Positions 15,384 through 23,503 of a stretch of 57,693 bases of DNA are shown here, piece by piece. Every line of letters begins with the position of its first letter. Position 1 is the first letter of the stretch. The stretch is from CAVPCY01 sp963702525. Its GTDB lineage: Bacteria; Actinomycetota; Coriobacteriia; Anaerosomatales; PHET01. The stretch is from the NCBI GenBank assembly GCA_963702525.1, contig CAVPCY010000026.1:1-57693 (forward strand), in the 5' to 3' direction. The notes beneath the pieces were generated by a model that worked only from the letters and a program-made list of their open reading frames with translations, did not search any database and was not told the origin of the DNA. The position numbers and the translations under genes are program-made.

Positions 15384-15818
15384 ATGAGCCCCATCGCAGC
15401 GTTCGCAGCGTTCGGGATCGCGTCCCAGGCGATACTCGTCTGCTTCTTCTCGGCGCGGCGATGGGCGCCTGCGCTCGCGGCGCGCTACGGCTGGCTCGCC
15501 TACGCCTTCGCCGGCCTCGGGTTGCCGCTCGGCGTATGGCTGTTCCTCGGCGGACAGTCCTGGAGGCTGTATGCAGGCCCTCTGCTGATGGCGGCGTGGG
15601 CGCTGTTCGGCACCTCGGTGGATCTGTGGTGGCCGCGGGAGTGGCGCTCGCCCTTGGTGTGGAGCGTACTCGTGCCCTACGTCGCGCTCTACTTCTGGGC
15701 TCAGATGTTCCTCTGGTGGCCGCTGTGGGACATGAACCGGTGGGCGTGGGCGGTATTCGGCGCGCTGTTCGTCGTCAACACAGTGCTGAACCTTCGTGGG
15801 CATTTCGACGATGAGTAG
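15384..15818 (+). CDS. five-helix membrane protein, unknown function
   Basis: A 144-residue integral membrane protein with five hydrophobic segments rich in tryptophan (SVDLWWPREW, FWAQMFLWWPLWDMN). No conserved catalytic motif and no family that I recognise. ATG 15384 is chosen over longer upstream frames because it begins the first helix. Nothing but a promoter-sized space lies between it and the divergently transcribed ABM gene at 15131. Confidence 0.6.
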   Translation: MSPIAAFAAFGIASQAILVCFFSARRWAPALAARYGWLAYAFAGLGLPLGVWLFLGGQSWRLYAGPLLMAAWALFGTSVDLWWPREWRSPLVWSVLVPYVALYFWAQMFLWWPLWDMNRWAWAVFGALFVVNTVLNLRGHFDDE

Positions 15819-15913
15819 AGCTGACGAAACGCGCTAGGAACATCGCCACTGAACGAATGTATGCTTGCGCGGTATCGATCGAGTGCTCCACCTGCCGAGA
15901 AGGAGCCTATGCG

Positions 15914-16394
15914 ATGACGTCACCACGAACCGCCGAGGAACTCGTGTCCGCCTACCGCCGCGGTGCCGTCGTGCTGCGTGAAGCCGTCGAAGGGATGGAC
16001 GCGACGTTGCTGCGCGCTCGCCCGATCGCGGGCAAGCTGAAGCTCGCTCGAGGTGCTGAGCCACATCGTCGACTCGGACCAGTTCATGTGCGACCGCATC
16101 AAGCGCACCATCGCGACAGAACGGCCGCTGCTCATGGGCGTCGAGTCGGCGGACTACCCGGGCCCGCTGTCCTACCACGACCGCGAGCCCGAGCTCGACC
16201 TGCAACTGCTCGCGGCTCAGCGCGCGCAGCTGGCCGCGGACCTCGCTCGGCTGCCCGTCGAGGCGTGGGAGCGCTCGGCGGTGCACTCCGAGGTCGGGCT
16301 GATCACGGTCCGCGACCTCGTCGAGCACGCGGTCGACCACCTGGAGGATCACGTCGCCAGGATCGCGGAGAAGCGAGCGGTCCTCGGCGTATAG
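15914..16394 (+). pseudogene. DinB-superfamily protein, frameshifted
   Basis: Two adjacent frames together make a DinB-like four-helix protein of about 159 residues: MTSPRTAEELVSAYRRGA through RPIAGKL in one frame, then LEVLSHIVDSDQF, the conserved metal histidine region, and EHAVDHLEDHVARI in the next. The total is 481 bases, one too many. Reading AGCTCG instead of AAGCTCG near 16041 restores KLSSLEVLSHI. The single surplus A is more likely an assembly error than decay, because both halves stay well conserved. DinB proteins are damage-inducible metal-binding thiol transferases or of unknown role. An AAGGAG site precedes ATG 15914. Confidence 0.7.
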
Positions 16395-16667
16395 GGCCCC
16401 GGCGGCGTCGCGGGTCTGCGCGAGCGGGGGTGCTCGGCGCCGCTTGCTTCCGGCAGGCTGCCGCAGGCCGATACGCTGCCCTCGGTGTCTTCAGCGAAGG
16501 CGATCCAGCGCACCATCTCGCCCATGAGTTGCTTGCGTGTGGGCGGTGAGGGCATAAGTGAATGGATGCGAGTCGTCGCAATGGGGTCCGCTCGGGCACC
16601 GAGTCCGCCGCCCGTTGCGACATCACCGAGGCGTTGTGCCATCTCGGCACGGGAAGCGGGGTAGGGC

Positions 16668-17432
16668 ATGAGACTCGAAGGTAAGGTCGTGGTAATCACC
16701 GGTGCGGGCTCGGGCATGGGGCGAGCCATGGCGAACCTGTTCGCCAACGAGGGCGCGAAGATCGTGGCTGCGGAGTGGAATGCCGACACCTTGCAAGAGG
16801 TCGTCGACGAGGTGACGGCCGCAGGTGGCACGATAGTGGGCGTGAAGGGCAACGTGGCCGAAGAGGCCGACTGCGGCAAGATCATCGACACCGCGGTCGA
16901 CACGTACGGACGGCTCGACGTGCTTTGCAACAACGCCGGCGTCATGGACACGAACCAAGGAGTGGGCGAAGTCACCAACGAGATGTGGGAACGGGTCATC
17001 GGCATCAACTTGAACGGGCCGATGTTCCTCTCTCGCAAGGCGGTCCCGATCATGGTCGCCCAAGGCGGCGGCTCGATCGTGAACACCGCATCGCTTGCGG
17101 GTGTCGGCGGCGGAGCCGCGGGCGTGGCCTACACCACATCCAAGCACGCGCTCATCGGACTGACACGCAATACCGCGTTCGTCTACACCCAAGACGGCGT
17201 CCGGTGCAACGCGATCGCGGCGGGTGCGGTCGAGACCAACATCATGCAAAGCGTCGACCCCACCAAGATGGACCCGAAGGCCTCGGCACGATACCAGACC
17301 TGGTACGCGGCGATTCCAGGGCAGCTCAAGGCCATGGACATCGCGCAGCTCGCGCTGTTTCTCGCCTCGGACGAGTCGAAGATGATCAACGGCGCCATCA
17401 TCCCGGCCGACGCCGGATGGTCAGCAGCGTAG
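16668..17432 (+). CDS. short-chain dehydrogenase/reductase
   Basis: A 254-residue classical SDR. The cofactor motif is TGAGSGMG (residues 11-18), NNAGV follows at about 91, and the catalytic triad is seen as SLAGVGGG with the serine, then YTTSK. The end IIPADAGWSAA is typical. The residue after strand 2 (AAEWNAD) is an acidic E, which suggests NAD(H) rather than NADP(H). Substrate unknown. ATG 16668 has a GGGGTAGGG site. A strong terminator follows immediately, so this gene is probably transcribed alone. Confidence 0.88.
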   Translation: MRLEGKVVVITGAGSGMGRAMANLFANEGAKIVAAEWNADTLQEVVDEVTAAGGTIVGVKGNVAEEADCGKIIDTAVDTYGRLDVLCNNAGVMDTNQGVGEVTNEMWERVIGINLNGPMFLSRKAVPIMVAQGGGSIVNTASLAGVGGGAAGVAYTTSKHALIGLTRNTAFVYTQDGVRCNAIAAGAVETNIMQSVDPTKMDPKASARYQTWYAAIPGQLKAMDIAQLALFLASDESKMINGAIIPADAGWSAA

Positions 17433-17460
17433 CGTCCGCACGAAGTCCCGCGGGCAGCGG

Positions 17461-17486
17461 AAGGCGGGGAGGCGACTCCCCGCCTT
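17461..17486 (+). terminator. rho-independent terminator after the SDR gene
   Basis: A perfect 10-bp stem AAGGCGGGGA / TCCCCGCCTT with loop GGCGAC, followed by CTTG. It lies 28 bases after the SDR stop and 52 before the next gene. The symmetric A/T ends make it usable in either direction. Confidence 0.8.
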
Positions 17487-17538
17487 CTTGACGGGCTAGT
17501 ATGTCGGGCCGGGGGGCATCGCGAGGGAAGGGCAACAC

Positions 17539-18399
17539 ATGCGGCGAACCGAGGGGCGTCTTGCCGGGGCTGATGGTCTCGAGCTCTGGGCCCAACAGTG
17601 GCTACCCGACGGCGAGCCCAAGGCGGTCGTCGCCCTCGTGCACGGGGTGGGCGAGCACAGCGGGCGCTACGGCAACGTGGTCGCGCCGATGGTCGAGGCG
17701 GGCTACGCGGTCTACGGCTACGACCACCGCGGCCACGGGCGCTCGCCCGGCCCGCGCGTTCACATCCACCGGTGGGCGGAGTACCGGCACGATCTCGATG
17801 CGCAGCTCGCGCGTATCACCACCGAGCAACCCGGCCGACCCGTCGTGCTCTACGGACACAGCATGGGCTCGCTCGTCGCGCTCGACTACCTGGTGCAGCG
17901 CTCCGACGGCCTCGCCGGTGCCATCATCAGCGGCACCGCGCTCGAGCCGGTGGGCGTAGGCAGCCGCGCACAGATCGCGATGGCGCGCGTGCTCACGCAC
18001 GTGGCGCCACGGCTGAGCGTGAGCCTTCACATCGACCATGCGGACCTATCGCGCGACCCTGCCGATCTCGAGGCCCACCGGGCCGACCCGATGCTCACCG
18101 ACCGTGCGACCGTACGCTGGGGCACCGAGAGCCTCGACACCGTCGCTGCGGTCAAGCAAGGAATGGCCGCGATAGACCTGCCGCTCCTCATCATCCACGG
18201 CGAGGCCGATCCGCTGAACTGCGTCGATGGCGCCAGGGCGCTCTACGGGGCGGTGTCGAGCGAGGACAAGACGCTGCATGTCTACCCTGACGTGCTGCAC
18301 GAGCCGCACAACGATCTGGGGCATGAACAGGTGGCGAGCGACATCATCGCGTGGCTCGACCGGATCACCGGTGCTGCCGCGTCGTCGGTCGGCGGGTAG
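17539..18399 (+). CDS. monoacylglycerol lipase/lysophospholipase-like alpha/beta hydrolase
   Basis: A 286-residue alpha/beta hydrolase of the PldB/monoglyceride lipase group. The oxyanion motif is LVHGVGEHSGRYG, the lid-proximal block YGYDHRGHGRSPGPR, the nucleophile elbow YGHSMGSLVA (serine near residue 117), the acid IIHGEADPLN and the catalytic histidine in VLHEPHNDL. No signal peptide, so it is cytoplasmic. It likely hydrolyses monoacylglycerols or lysophospholipids. ATG 17539 is preceded by GGGAAGGG. It starts a plus-strand run with the next two genes. Confidence 0.85.
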   Translation: MRRTEGRLAGADGLELWAQQWLPDGEPKAVVALVHGVGEHSGRYGNVVAPMVEAGYAVYGYDHRGHGRSPGPRVHIHRWAEYRHDLDAQLARITTEQPGRPVVLYGHSMGSLVALDYLVQRSDGLAGAIISGTALEPVGVGSRAQIAMARVLTHVAPRLSVSLHIDHADLSRDPADLEAHRADPMLTDRATVRWGTESLDTVAAVKQGMAAIDLPLLIIHGEADPLNCVDGARALYGAVSSEDKTLHVYPDVLHEPHNDLGHEQVASDIIAWLDRITGAAASSVGG

Positions 18400-18431
18400 C
18401 TCCAAGCCTCGCGCCAGGAAGGGAGAACGCA

Positions 18432-19406
18432 GTGAAGGCCTTCATCCAGACTGCCTACGGGCCGCCGGAGCGCGTCTTGGAGATGCGCGAGATCGATCCA
18501 CCACCCATGGGCGAGAACGACGTCATGATCCGCGTGCGCGCGGCGTCGCTTCACGCCGGCGACTACTTCCTCGCGGTGGGGTCGCCGTGGCCGGCCCGTT
18601 TCGCGGTGGGCTTCCCGAGGCCGCACGCCAACTACGTGGTCGGCCTGGACTCGGCGGGCGTGGTCGAGCAGGTGGGCGCGGCCGTGACCCGCTTCAAGCC
18701 GGGCGACGAGGTGTTCGCTGAGTGCAGCCCGCGCGCCGACGGATCGGGTGCATGCGCCGAGCTGTCGTGCGCGCCCGAGGACAACGTGGTGCGCAAGCCC
18801 TCCAACCTGAGTTTCGAGGAGGCGGCCACGATTCCCGTTTCGGCTCTTGCGGCGTTGCACGGTATGCGCGATGCGGGCAAGGTGCAGCCCGGGCAGCAGG
18901 TGCTGATCGTGGGCGCGGCGGGCGGCGTGGGCACGTTCGCCGTACAGATCGCGAAGTGGCTGGGCGCCGAGGTGACCGGCGTGTGCAGCACCGGCAACGT
19001 CGAGCTGGTCCGCTCGCTTGGCGCCGACCACGTCGTCGACTACACGACGGAGGACTACACCCGCGGCGATGCCCGCTACGACCTCATCCTCGACAACGTG
19101 GGCGACCATTCGCTGTCCGAGGCGCGCCGGGCGCTCAAGCCCGACGGCGTGCTGCTGCCCAACAGCGGGCGGTCGGGGATGGGCTATGTCATCGCCTCGT
19201 TCCTCGTCGCACCCTTCGTCAGACAGCAGGGCAAGCCGTATCTCTCGGTGCCCAACCGAGCCGATATGGAGCTGCTCGGCGAATTCGCGGAGAACGGGAC
19301 GATCAGGCCGGTCATCGGCAGGACCTTCCCGTTCGCCGAGACACCCGCGGCACTCGCGCACGTGGGCGCCGGGCATGCTGTGGGCAAAACCGTGGTGACG
19401 CTATGA
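18432..19406 (+). CDS. NADPH-dependent MDR oxidoreductase
   Basis: A 324-residue medium-chain reductase. It has SLHAGDYFLAVGSPWP in place of zinc ligands, the VGLDSAGVVEQVG strand, the cofactor loop VGAAGGVGTFAVQIAKW and GAGHAVGKTVVTL at the end. Enzymes of this quinone oxidoreductase subgroup reduce quinones, alkenals or enones. It resembles the 13843-14823 protein in architecture and length. GTG 18432 follows a GGGAG site. Its stop overlaps the next start by four bases. Confidence 0.82.
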   Translation: MKAFIQTAYGPPERVLEMREIDPPPMGENDVMIRVRAASLHAGDYFLAVGSPWPARFAVGFPRPHANYVVGLDSAGVVEQVGAAVTRFKPGDEVFAECSPRADGSGACAELSCAPEDNVVRKPSNLSFEEAATIPVSALAALHGMRDAGKVQPGQQVLIVGAAGGVGTFAVQIAKWLGAEVTGVCSTGNVELVRSLGADHVVDYTTEDYTRGDARYDLILDNVGDHSLSEARRALKPDGVLLPNSGRSGMGYVIASFLVAPFVRQQGKPYLSVPNRADMELLGEFAENGTIRPVIGRTFPFAETPAALAHVGAGHAVGKTVVTL

Positions 19407-19780
19407 CACCGACGGAGAAGACAGTTGCCGAGAAGGCCCGCATAAAGCCCGGCACGACCGTCGCCGTTCTCAACCGTGTGCCCGGCATCGTCGAGTCACT
19501 CGGGCTTCCCGCCGACGTCACCTTCGTCGAACCGGGTGAGGCCGATATCGTCTTCCTGTTCGTGATCACGCACGCCGAGCTCGAATCGCAGATGCCGCCT
19601 GCAGCCGAGGCGCTTGCGCCCGGGTCGGCGCTGTGGGTCTTGTACCGCAAGGGCTCGAAGGCGGCCGGGCTCGACATGAGCCGCGACGACATCTGGGCGC
19701 TCGCCGAGAAGCTCGAGATGCGCCCGTTGGGGCTCGTCGGCGTGGACGACACATGGTCCGCGTTTCGGCTGAGACGCTGA
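19403..19780 (+). CDS. DUF3052-like protein
   Basis: A 125-residue soluble protein. The start AEKARIKPGTTVAVLNR, the ADIVFLFVITHAELES strand and ALWVLYRKGSK followed by DIWALAEKLEMRPLGLVGVD match the DUF3052-like family common next to oxidoreductases and transferases in actinobacteria. It has a Rossmann-like repeat pattern but no cofactor motif. ATG 19403 overlaps the TGA of the reductase (ATGA), implying coupling. Confidence 0.68.
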   Translation: MTPTEKTVAEKARIKPGTTVAVLNRVPGIVESLGLPADVTFVEPGEADIVFLFVITHAELESQMPPAAEALAPGSALWVLYRKGSKAAGLDMSRDDIWALAEKLEMRPLGLVGVDDTWSAFRLRR

Positions 19781-19894
19781 GGGTGACGGTGGCCGGCCGA
19801 GTTGCGTTCGAGCGAGCGGTGCCGGTAGTAGACTGACGCAAGGACGCCGAGCATCTCTTCGGCGCGATGTTCTCCGGCGACACGGAGGGTGCGG

Positions 19895-20287
19895 TTGAAC
19901 GTCACCACCGTTGCGGCTGTTGCATACTCGCTGGCCACGACATGCGTCGTGGTCTTCCAGCTAGCGCTCGCGCTTGGAGCGCCGTGGAGCCGCTTCGCGA
20001 TGGGCGGCGCGTTTCCCGACCGGTTTCCGCCAGGGATGCGTATCGCAGCGCTCGTGCAAGGCGTGCTACTCGCCCTCTCGGTCGCCGTCGTTCTGTCTAG
20101 GGCGGGACTCGCGGTGCCCAAGTGGTCCGCTGCCTCGGTCTGGCTCACCTGGGTTGTCGTCGCGTTCAGTGCGCTCAGCCTGTTCCTGAACGTGATCACG
20201 CCGAGCGCCGAGGAGCGCCGCGTGTGGATGCCGGTCGCGTTGGTCATGCTCGTCTCGAGCCTGATCGTTGCGACCACGGCGGGATGA
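19895..20287 (+). CDS. four-helix membrane protein, unknown function
   Basis: A 130-residue protein with four membrane helices (VAAVAYSLATTCVVVFQLAL, AALVQGVLLALSVAVVLS, VWLTWVVVAFSALSLFLN, PVALVMLVSSLIVATT). No family recognised. TTG 19895 is preferred to GTG 19889 because the GGAGGG site at 19884 is then correctly spaced. A TAGACT hexamer at 19830-19835 may be its -10 element. The next gene begins 10 bases downstream, so the two probably form an operon. Confidence 0.5.
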   Translation: MNVTTVAAVAYSLATTCVVVFQLALALGAPWSRFAMGGAFPDRFPPGMRIAALVQGVLLALSVAVVLSRAGLAVPKWSAASVWLTWVVVAFSALSLFLNVITPSAEERRVWMPVALVMLVSSLIVATTAG

Positions 20288-20297
20288 CAGGCGCTTT

Positions 20298-21010
20298 ATG
20301 ACCCGGACCCCCGCTAGGGCGAAGGGCGTCACCGCAGCGTGGCTCGTGGCGGTGTTCGTGCTCTGGCCAGCCTGGTATTGGCTGATGCAACGCGTGGCCG
20401 TAGTCCCCGTCGTGTGGTTCGTCAACCTCGTGCCCTCAGAGCCGACATCGGGCGAGGGCCCATTCGACCGAACACAGGTCGTGGCACTCGCCGCTATCGG
20501 GTTCGCATTCGGATTCCTCGGCGTCTACCTTCTTCGCCTGCTGCGTGCTCCTCGGCTCGTCTGGGTGCCTGCAGCCATCATGTCTGTTCTCATCTACCTT
20601 GCCGGCACGGCGTTCTGGGCAAGCTTCTCGGGATACGGGACGGGGCCGCGAACATCGCTCTGTGGTTCGCGATCTCGGTTCTTCTGGGCGCCGTGATGGG
20701 ATTCGGGGCGTGGCTGGGCTCAAGAACGCGTAGACGGATCCCGGCGGTCCGTACCGGGAGCCGGGAGCATAGCTCGGCCGAGTTCGGACGCTCGCCCGCG
20801 AGCGGTGCGGTTGGGATGGATGCGCCACTGATAGGCGCTTCATCGCTCATCGCACTCGATGGTATGGTCGAGCGCGAGGCCGGCGTCACCCCTCCTCCCC
20901 CGCCGTTCTCGATTCGGACGGCTTTGATCGCGCTGGTTGTCATGGTTGTGCTCGCAGCCGGAATGGTCGCCATCGTCAGGTACTTCGGGCCCGGAGCCGC
21001 GTCTCCCTAG
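20298..21010 (+). pseudogene. membrane protein with C-terminal VERExGVTP module, frameshifted
   Basis: One frame gives three helices up to FWASFSGYG near 20640; another frame continues with a clear fourth helix (NIALWFAISVLLGAVMGFG) and a C-terminal module MDAPLIGAS, MVEREAGVTPPPPPFS and a last helix. The module is the same as in the 104-residue protein at 5240. The frame change falls in GGGACGGGGCC, where removing two G or adding one restores the reading frame. Alternatively, the second part starts separately at ATG 20696, overlapping the first stop, but no ribosome site precedes it. Function unknown. Confidence 0.5.
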
Positions 21011-21117
21011 GGTTCGCGTACGCGGCTTCGAGGGGCTCTCGGCATGACGGGCGAGCGTGGATAATGTGGGGACGAGACCGCTATCGGGCGGCATGGCGCG
21101 GGGGCGAGAGGACGGCG

Positions 21118-22119
21118 ATGAGCAGGTTCAGTGAGGTCCTGCACGGCGGACCGGTGGATGCCGAGGAGATCGCCCGGGTCCGCGCGGTGATCATGTTCGA
21201 GGAGCCGGACCTGCAGGCGCGGCTCGTCCGTTTCGGCGCCCTGCTTGTCATGGCATCGGCGATCGCGACCTTCGGGCTGTACGCCGACTCGGTTGCGACC
21301 GTCATCGGCGCGATGATCGTCGCACCGCTCATGCTGCCGATAATGGGGCTTGCGTTCGGCATCGCGGTCGGCGACCGCAAGGCGATCGGGACCTCGCTGC
21401 TCGTGGGAGTGTCGGGGATGGCGACCGCGATCGCCGTGGGCTACCTCATCTCGTTCATGATGCCATCCGTCTTCGACCCCACCTCCAACGCCCAGATCAT
21501 GGCGCGTACCGCACCTCGCCTCGTCGACCTCATGGCGGCGCTTGCGACCGGGCTTGCCGGCGCGTTCGCCATCAGCCGCGCCGACGTCTCGGACACGCTG
21601 CCCGGTGTCGCGATCGCCATCTCGCTCGTCCCGCCGCTTGCCAACGTCGGAATCCTGCTGGGCGCCAACCGGCCGGACCTTGCAGCCGGCAGTCTGCTGC
21701 TCTTCGTCACGAACTACCTCGCCATACTGCTGACCGGCGCGTTCGTCTTCGGCATCATGGGCTACCCGAAGGCGGCGCTCGAAGGCAAGACGCCACGCAT
21801 CAAGCACGCTGCCATCGCGATCGTCGTCGTGATGGTGATGGTCGTCGCCGTGCCGCTGGGTGTCACGAGCTTCCAAGTGATGACGGGCCATGCCGCCGAG
21901 TCGGGCGTGGCCGAGGCGACCAAGGCGTGGCTTCAGGGCAGCGACTACCGGTTCGTCTCGGCGACCACCGACCAAGACAGCGTGAACGTGATCGTGGCCG
22001 GCCAGGGCAAGCTGCCCGCCAAAGAGGCGCTGGTCTCGAGTCTTGAGGGGAACATGTACGGGCGGGCGGTCCGCGTCCAAGCGGTACCGTCGGTCACGAT
22101 CGACGTCGAGGCCAAGTAG
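21118..22119 (+). CDS. DUF389 family membrane protein
   Basis: A 333-residue protein of the DUF389 family (TIGR00341/TIGR00271-like). It has the hallmark VATVIGAMIVAPLMLPIMGLAF (in part), the ISLVPPLANVGILLG motif and about six helices, then a C-terminal soluble segment (VSATTDQDSVNVIVAGQGKL). The role is unknown. ATG 21118 is chosen over the ATG 54 bases earlier because GAGAGGA precedes it and the family begins near SEVLHGG. It is followed 27 bases later by the DUF1801 gene. Confidence 0.82.
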   Translation: MSRFSEVLHGGPVDAEEIARVRAVIMFEEPDLQARLVRFGALLVMASAIATFGLYADSVATVIGAMIVAPLMLPIMGLAFGIAVGDRKAIGTSLLVGVSGMATAIAVGYLISFMMPSVFDPTSNAQIMARTAPRLVDLMAALATGLAGAFAISRADVSDTLPGVAIAISLVPPLANVGILLGANRPDLAAGSLLLFVTNYLAILLTGAFVFGIMGYPKAALEGKTPRIKHAAIAIVVVMVMVVAVPLGVTSFQVMTGHAAESGVAEATKAWLQGSDYRFVSATTDQDSVNVIVAGQGKLPAKEALVSSLEGNMYGRAVRVQAVPSVTIDVEAK

Positions 22120-22146
22120 TCGGTCGGCAGAGGGGCAGGATGTCAC

Positions 22147-22515
22147 GTGGAGAAGCCACCAGCGGCCGACACCATCGACGAGTACATCGCCGAGTTCCCA
22201 CCGGAGACACAGGCGAAGCTTCAGGAGATACGCGCCTTGATCTCGGCTACCGCGCCCGACGCGACCGAGACGATCAGCTACGCGATTCCCACCTTCGACC
22301 TCAAGGGCAAGCACCTCGTCCACTTCGCCGGTTTCGCAAAGCACGTTGGCTTCTATCCCATACCCACCGGGATGGAGGCGTTCAAGGACGAGCTCTCGGC
22401 GTACAAGACGGGCAAGGGCTCGGTGCAGTTCCCGCTGAGCGAACCGTTGCCTGCCGATCTGATTCGTCGGATCGTCGAGTTCCGGGTGGCCGAGGTGGAC
22501 CGCAAGACGAAGTAG
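22147..22515 (+). CDS. DUF1801 (YdhG/iron-chaperone-like) protein
   Basis: A 122-residue protein of the DUF1801 family with the frataxin-like YdhG fold. Characteristic are TIDEYIAEFPPETQAKL, PDATETISYAIPTFDLKGK and VGFYPIPTGMEAF, with SVQFPLSEPLPADLIRRIVE at the end. Bacillus members have been proposed as iron chaperones; others have no known role. GTG 22147 follows GGGGCAGGA. Probably co-transcribed with the DUF389 gene. Confidence 0.8.
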   Translation: MEKPPAADTIDEYIAEFPPETQAKLQEIRALISATAPDATETISYAIPTFDLKGKHLVHFAGFAKHVGFYPIPTGMEAFKDELSAYKTGKGSVQFPLSEPLPADLIRRIVEFRVAEVDRKTK

Positions 22516-22576
22516 CACTCGGCCTTGGCGCGTGCGAAGCGAGCGCTGACCCGCCGTGCCGGATGAGGTTGGTTGC

Positions 22577-22798
22577 CTACAGTTGGATCTGAGCCGTCAG
22601 CACGTCCCCGTCGCGGGTGATCGCGAGGACCGTCCTACCGGTCCGCTCGGCCCACTTGCGCACGTCCTCCTCGAACGTCGGACAGTCGGCCTTCACTTCG
22701 AGCAGGTCGCCCGGGCAGGTCTCGTGAATCGAGGTGATGATCGCCTGGATGGGCTGAGGGCAGCGCATCCCGACGGTGTCGAGCTGCTTGACCGCCAT
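22577..22798 (-). CDS. TusA-family sulfurtransferase
   Basis: A 73-residue TusA-like protein. The family signature is LDTVGMRCPQPIQAI, with the persulfide-carrying cysteine in CPQP, then CPGDLLEVKADCPTFEEDVRKW. Such proteins relay sulfur between desulfurases and biosynthetic enzymes; this 'DsrE/TusA with extra cysteine' form is common in anaerobes. ATG 22798 has an excellent GGAGGGGG site. It is near a cysteine-synthase-like gene (23500-24606, same strand), a hint of sulfur metabolism. Confidence 0.82.
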   Translation of the reverse strand: MAVKQLDTVGMRCPQPIQAIITSIHETCPGDLLEVKADCPTFEEDVRKWAERTGRTVLAITRDGDVLTAQIQL

Positions 22799-22978
22799 GT
22801 CCCCCTCCTTCGCGCTCAGGCCCTGATGGGCGCAGACATAGCCTCGCACAACTGGCGTGGTACACACACCGATACTACGCCGATAGCGCCATCGAACGAC
22901 AGCGACCTTGGCGAGCGGAGCGGTATGCTTCGTGCACGGCGCGACTACGCGTGACCGCTAGCCTCCCGAGGAGGGCGC

Positions 22979-23503
22979 ATGGAGACCCGAAGGCTCGCGT
23001 GGTGGAAGCTGTTCGCGGTGTGGGGGCTCTTCCTCGCGCTCCACTTCTCTTTCGAGACGTTCCCGAACACGCTGTTCCGGCTCATCGGCGAGGACGGCGA
23101 AACCACCTTCTTCCATATGAAGATGCTCTTCTTCGCCTACGTCTTCGTCACGCTGGTGGAGCTGGCCGTTCGGCGGGGCCGGCTCGAATCGCCGAGCGAC
23201 TTCGTGTACTCGCGGGCACTGATCGCGGTCGCCTACCCCTGGCTGACGATCACGATGTGGTTCGCCGCCGAGGCACTCGGTATCGCCATGCGCAGTATCA
23301 CGGTCGTGATCCTCTACGCGAACATCACGACGGCGCTTGGCATCTACCTCGCCCTGAGGATGGAGGAGGCGCTCGATCCGGTGCGTATGCGAGCGTCGCT
23401 CAGGGCCATGGTCGTGCTCGTGTTCTGCTGCGCCGTGTTGGCCTACGCATCGTTCTCGTTCAAGACGCCGATGCCGTTCTTCGTGACGCCCCCGGGCTTC
23501 TAG
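22979..23503 (+). CDS. membrane protein, unknown function
   Basis: A 174-residue protein with five hydrophobic segments, including FAVWGLFLALHFSFETFPN, HMKMLFFAYVFVTLVELAV and MVVLVFCCAVLAYASFSF. The sequence is rich in aromatic residues and has the tail KTPMPFFVTPPGF. I do not recognise the family. ATG 22979 has a GAGGAG site. It runs against the cysteine synthase gene: the two stop codons share the palindrome CTAG at 23500-23503, so there is no room for a separate terminator. Confidence 0.6.
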   Translation: METRRLAWWKLFAVWGLFLALHFSFETFPNTLFRLIGEDGETTFFHMKMLFFAYVFVTLVELAVRRGRLESPSDFVYSRALIAVAYPWLTITMWFAAEALGIAMRSITVVILYANITTALGIYLALRMEEALDPVRMRASLRAMVVLVFCCAVLAYASFSFKTPMPFFVTPPGF

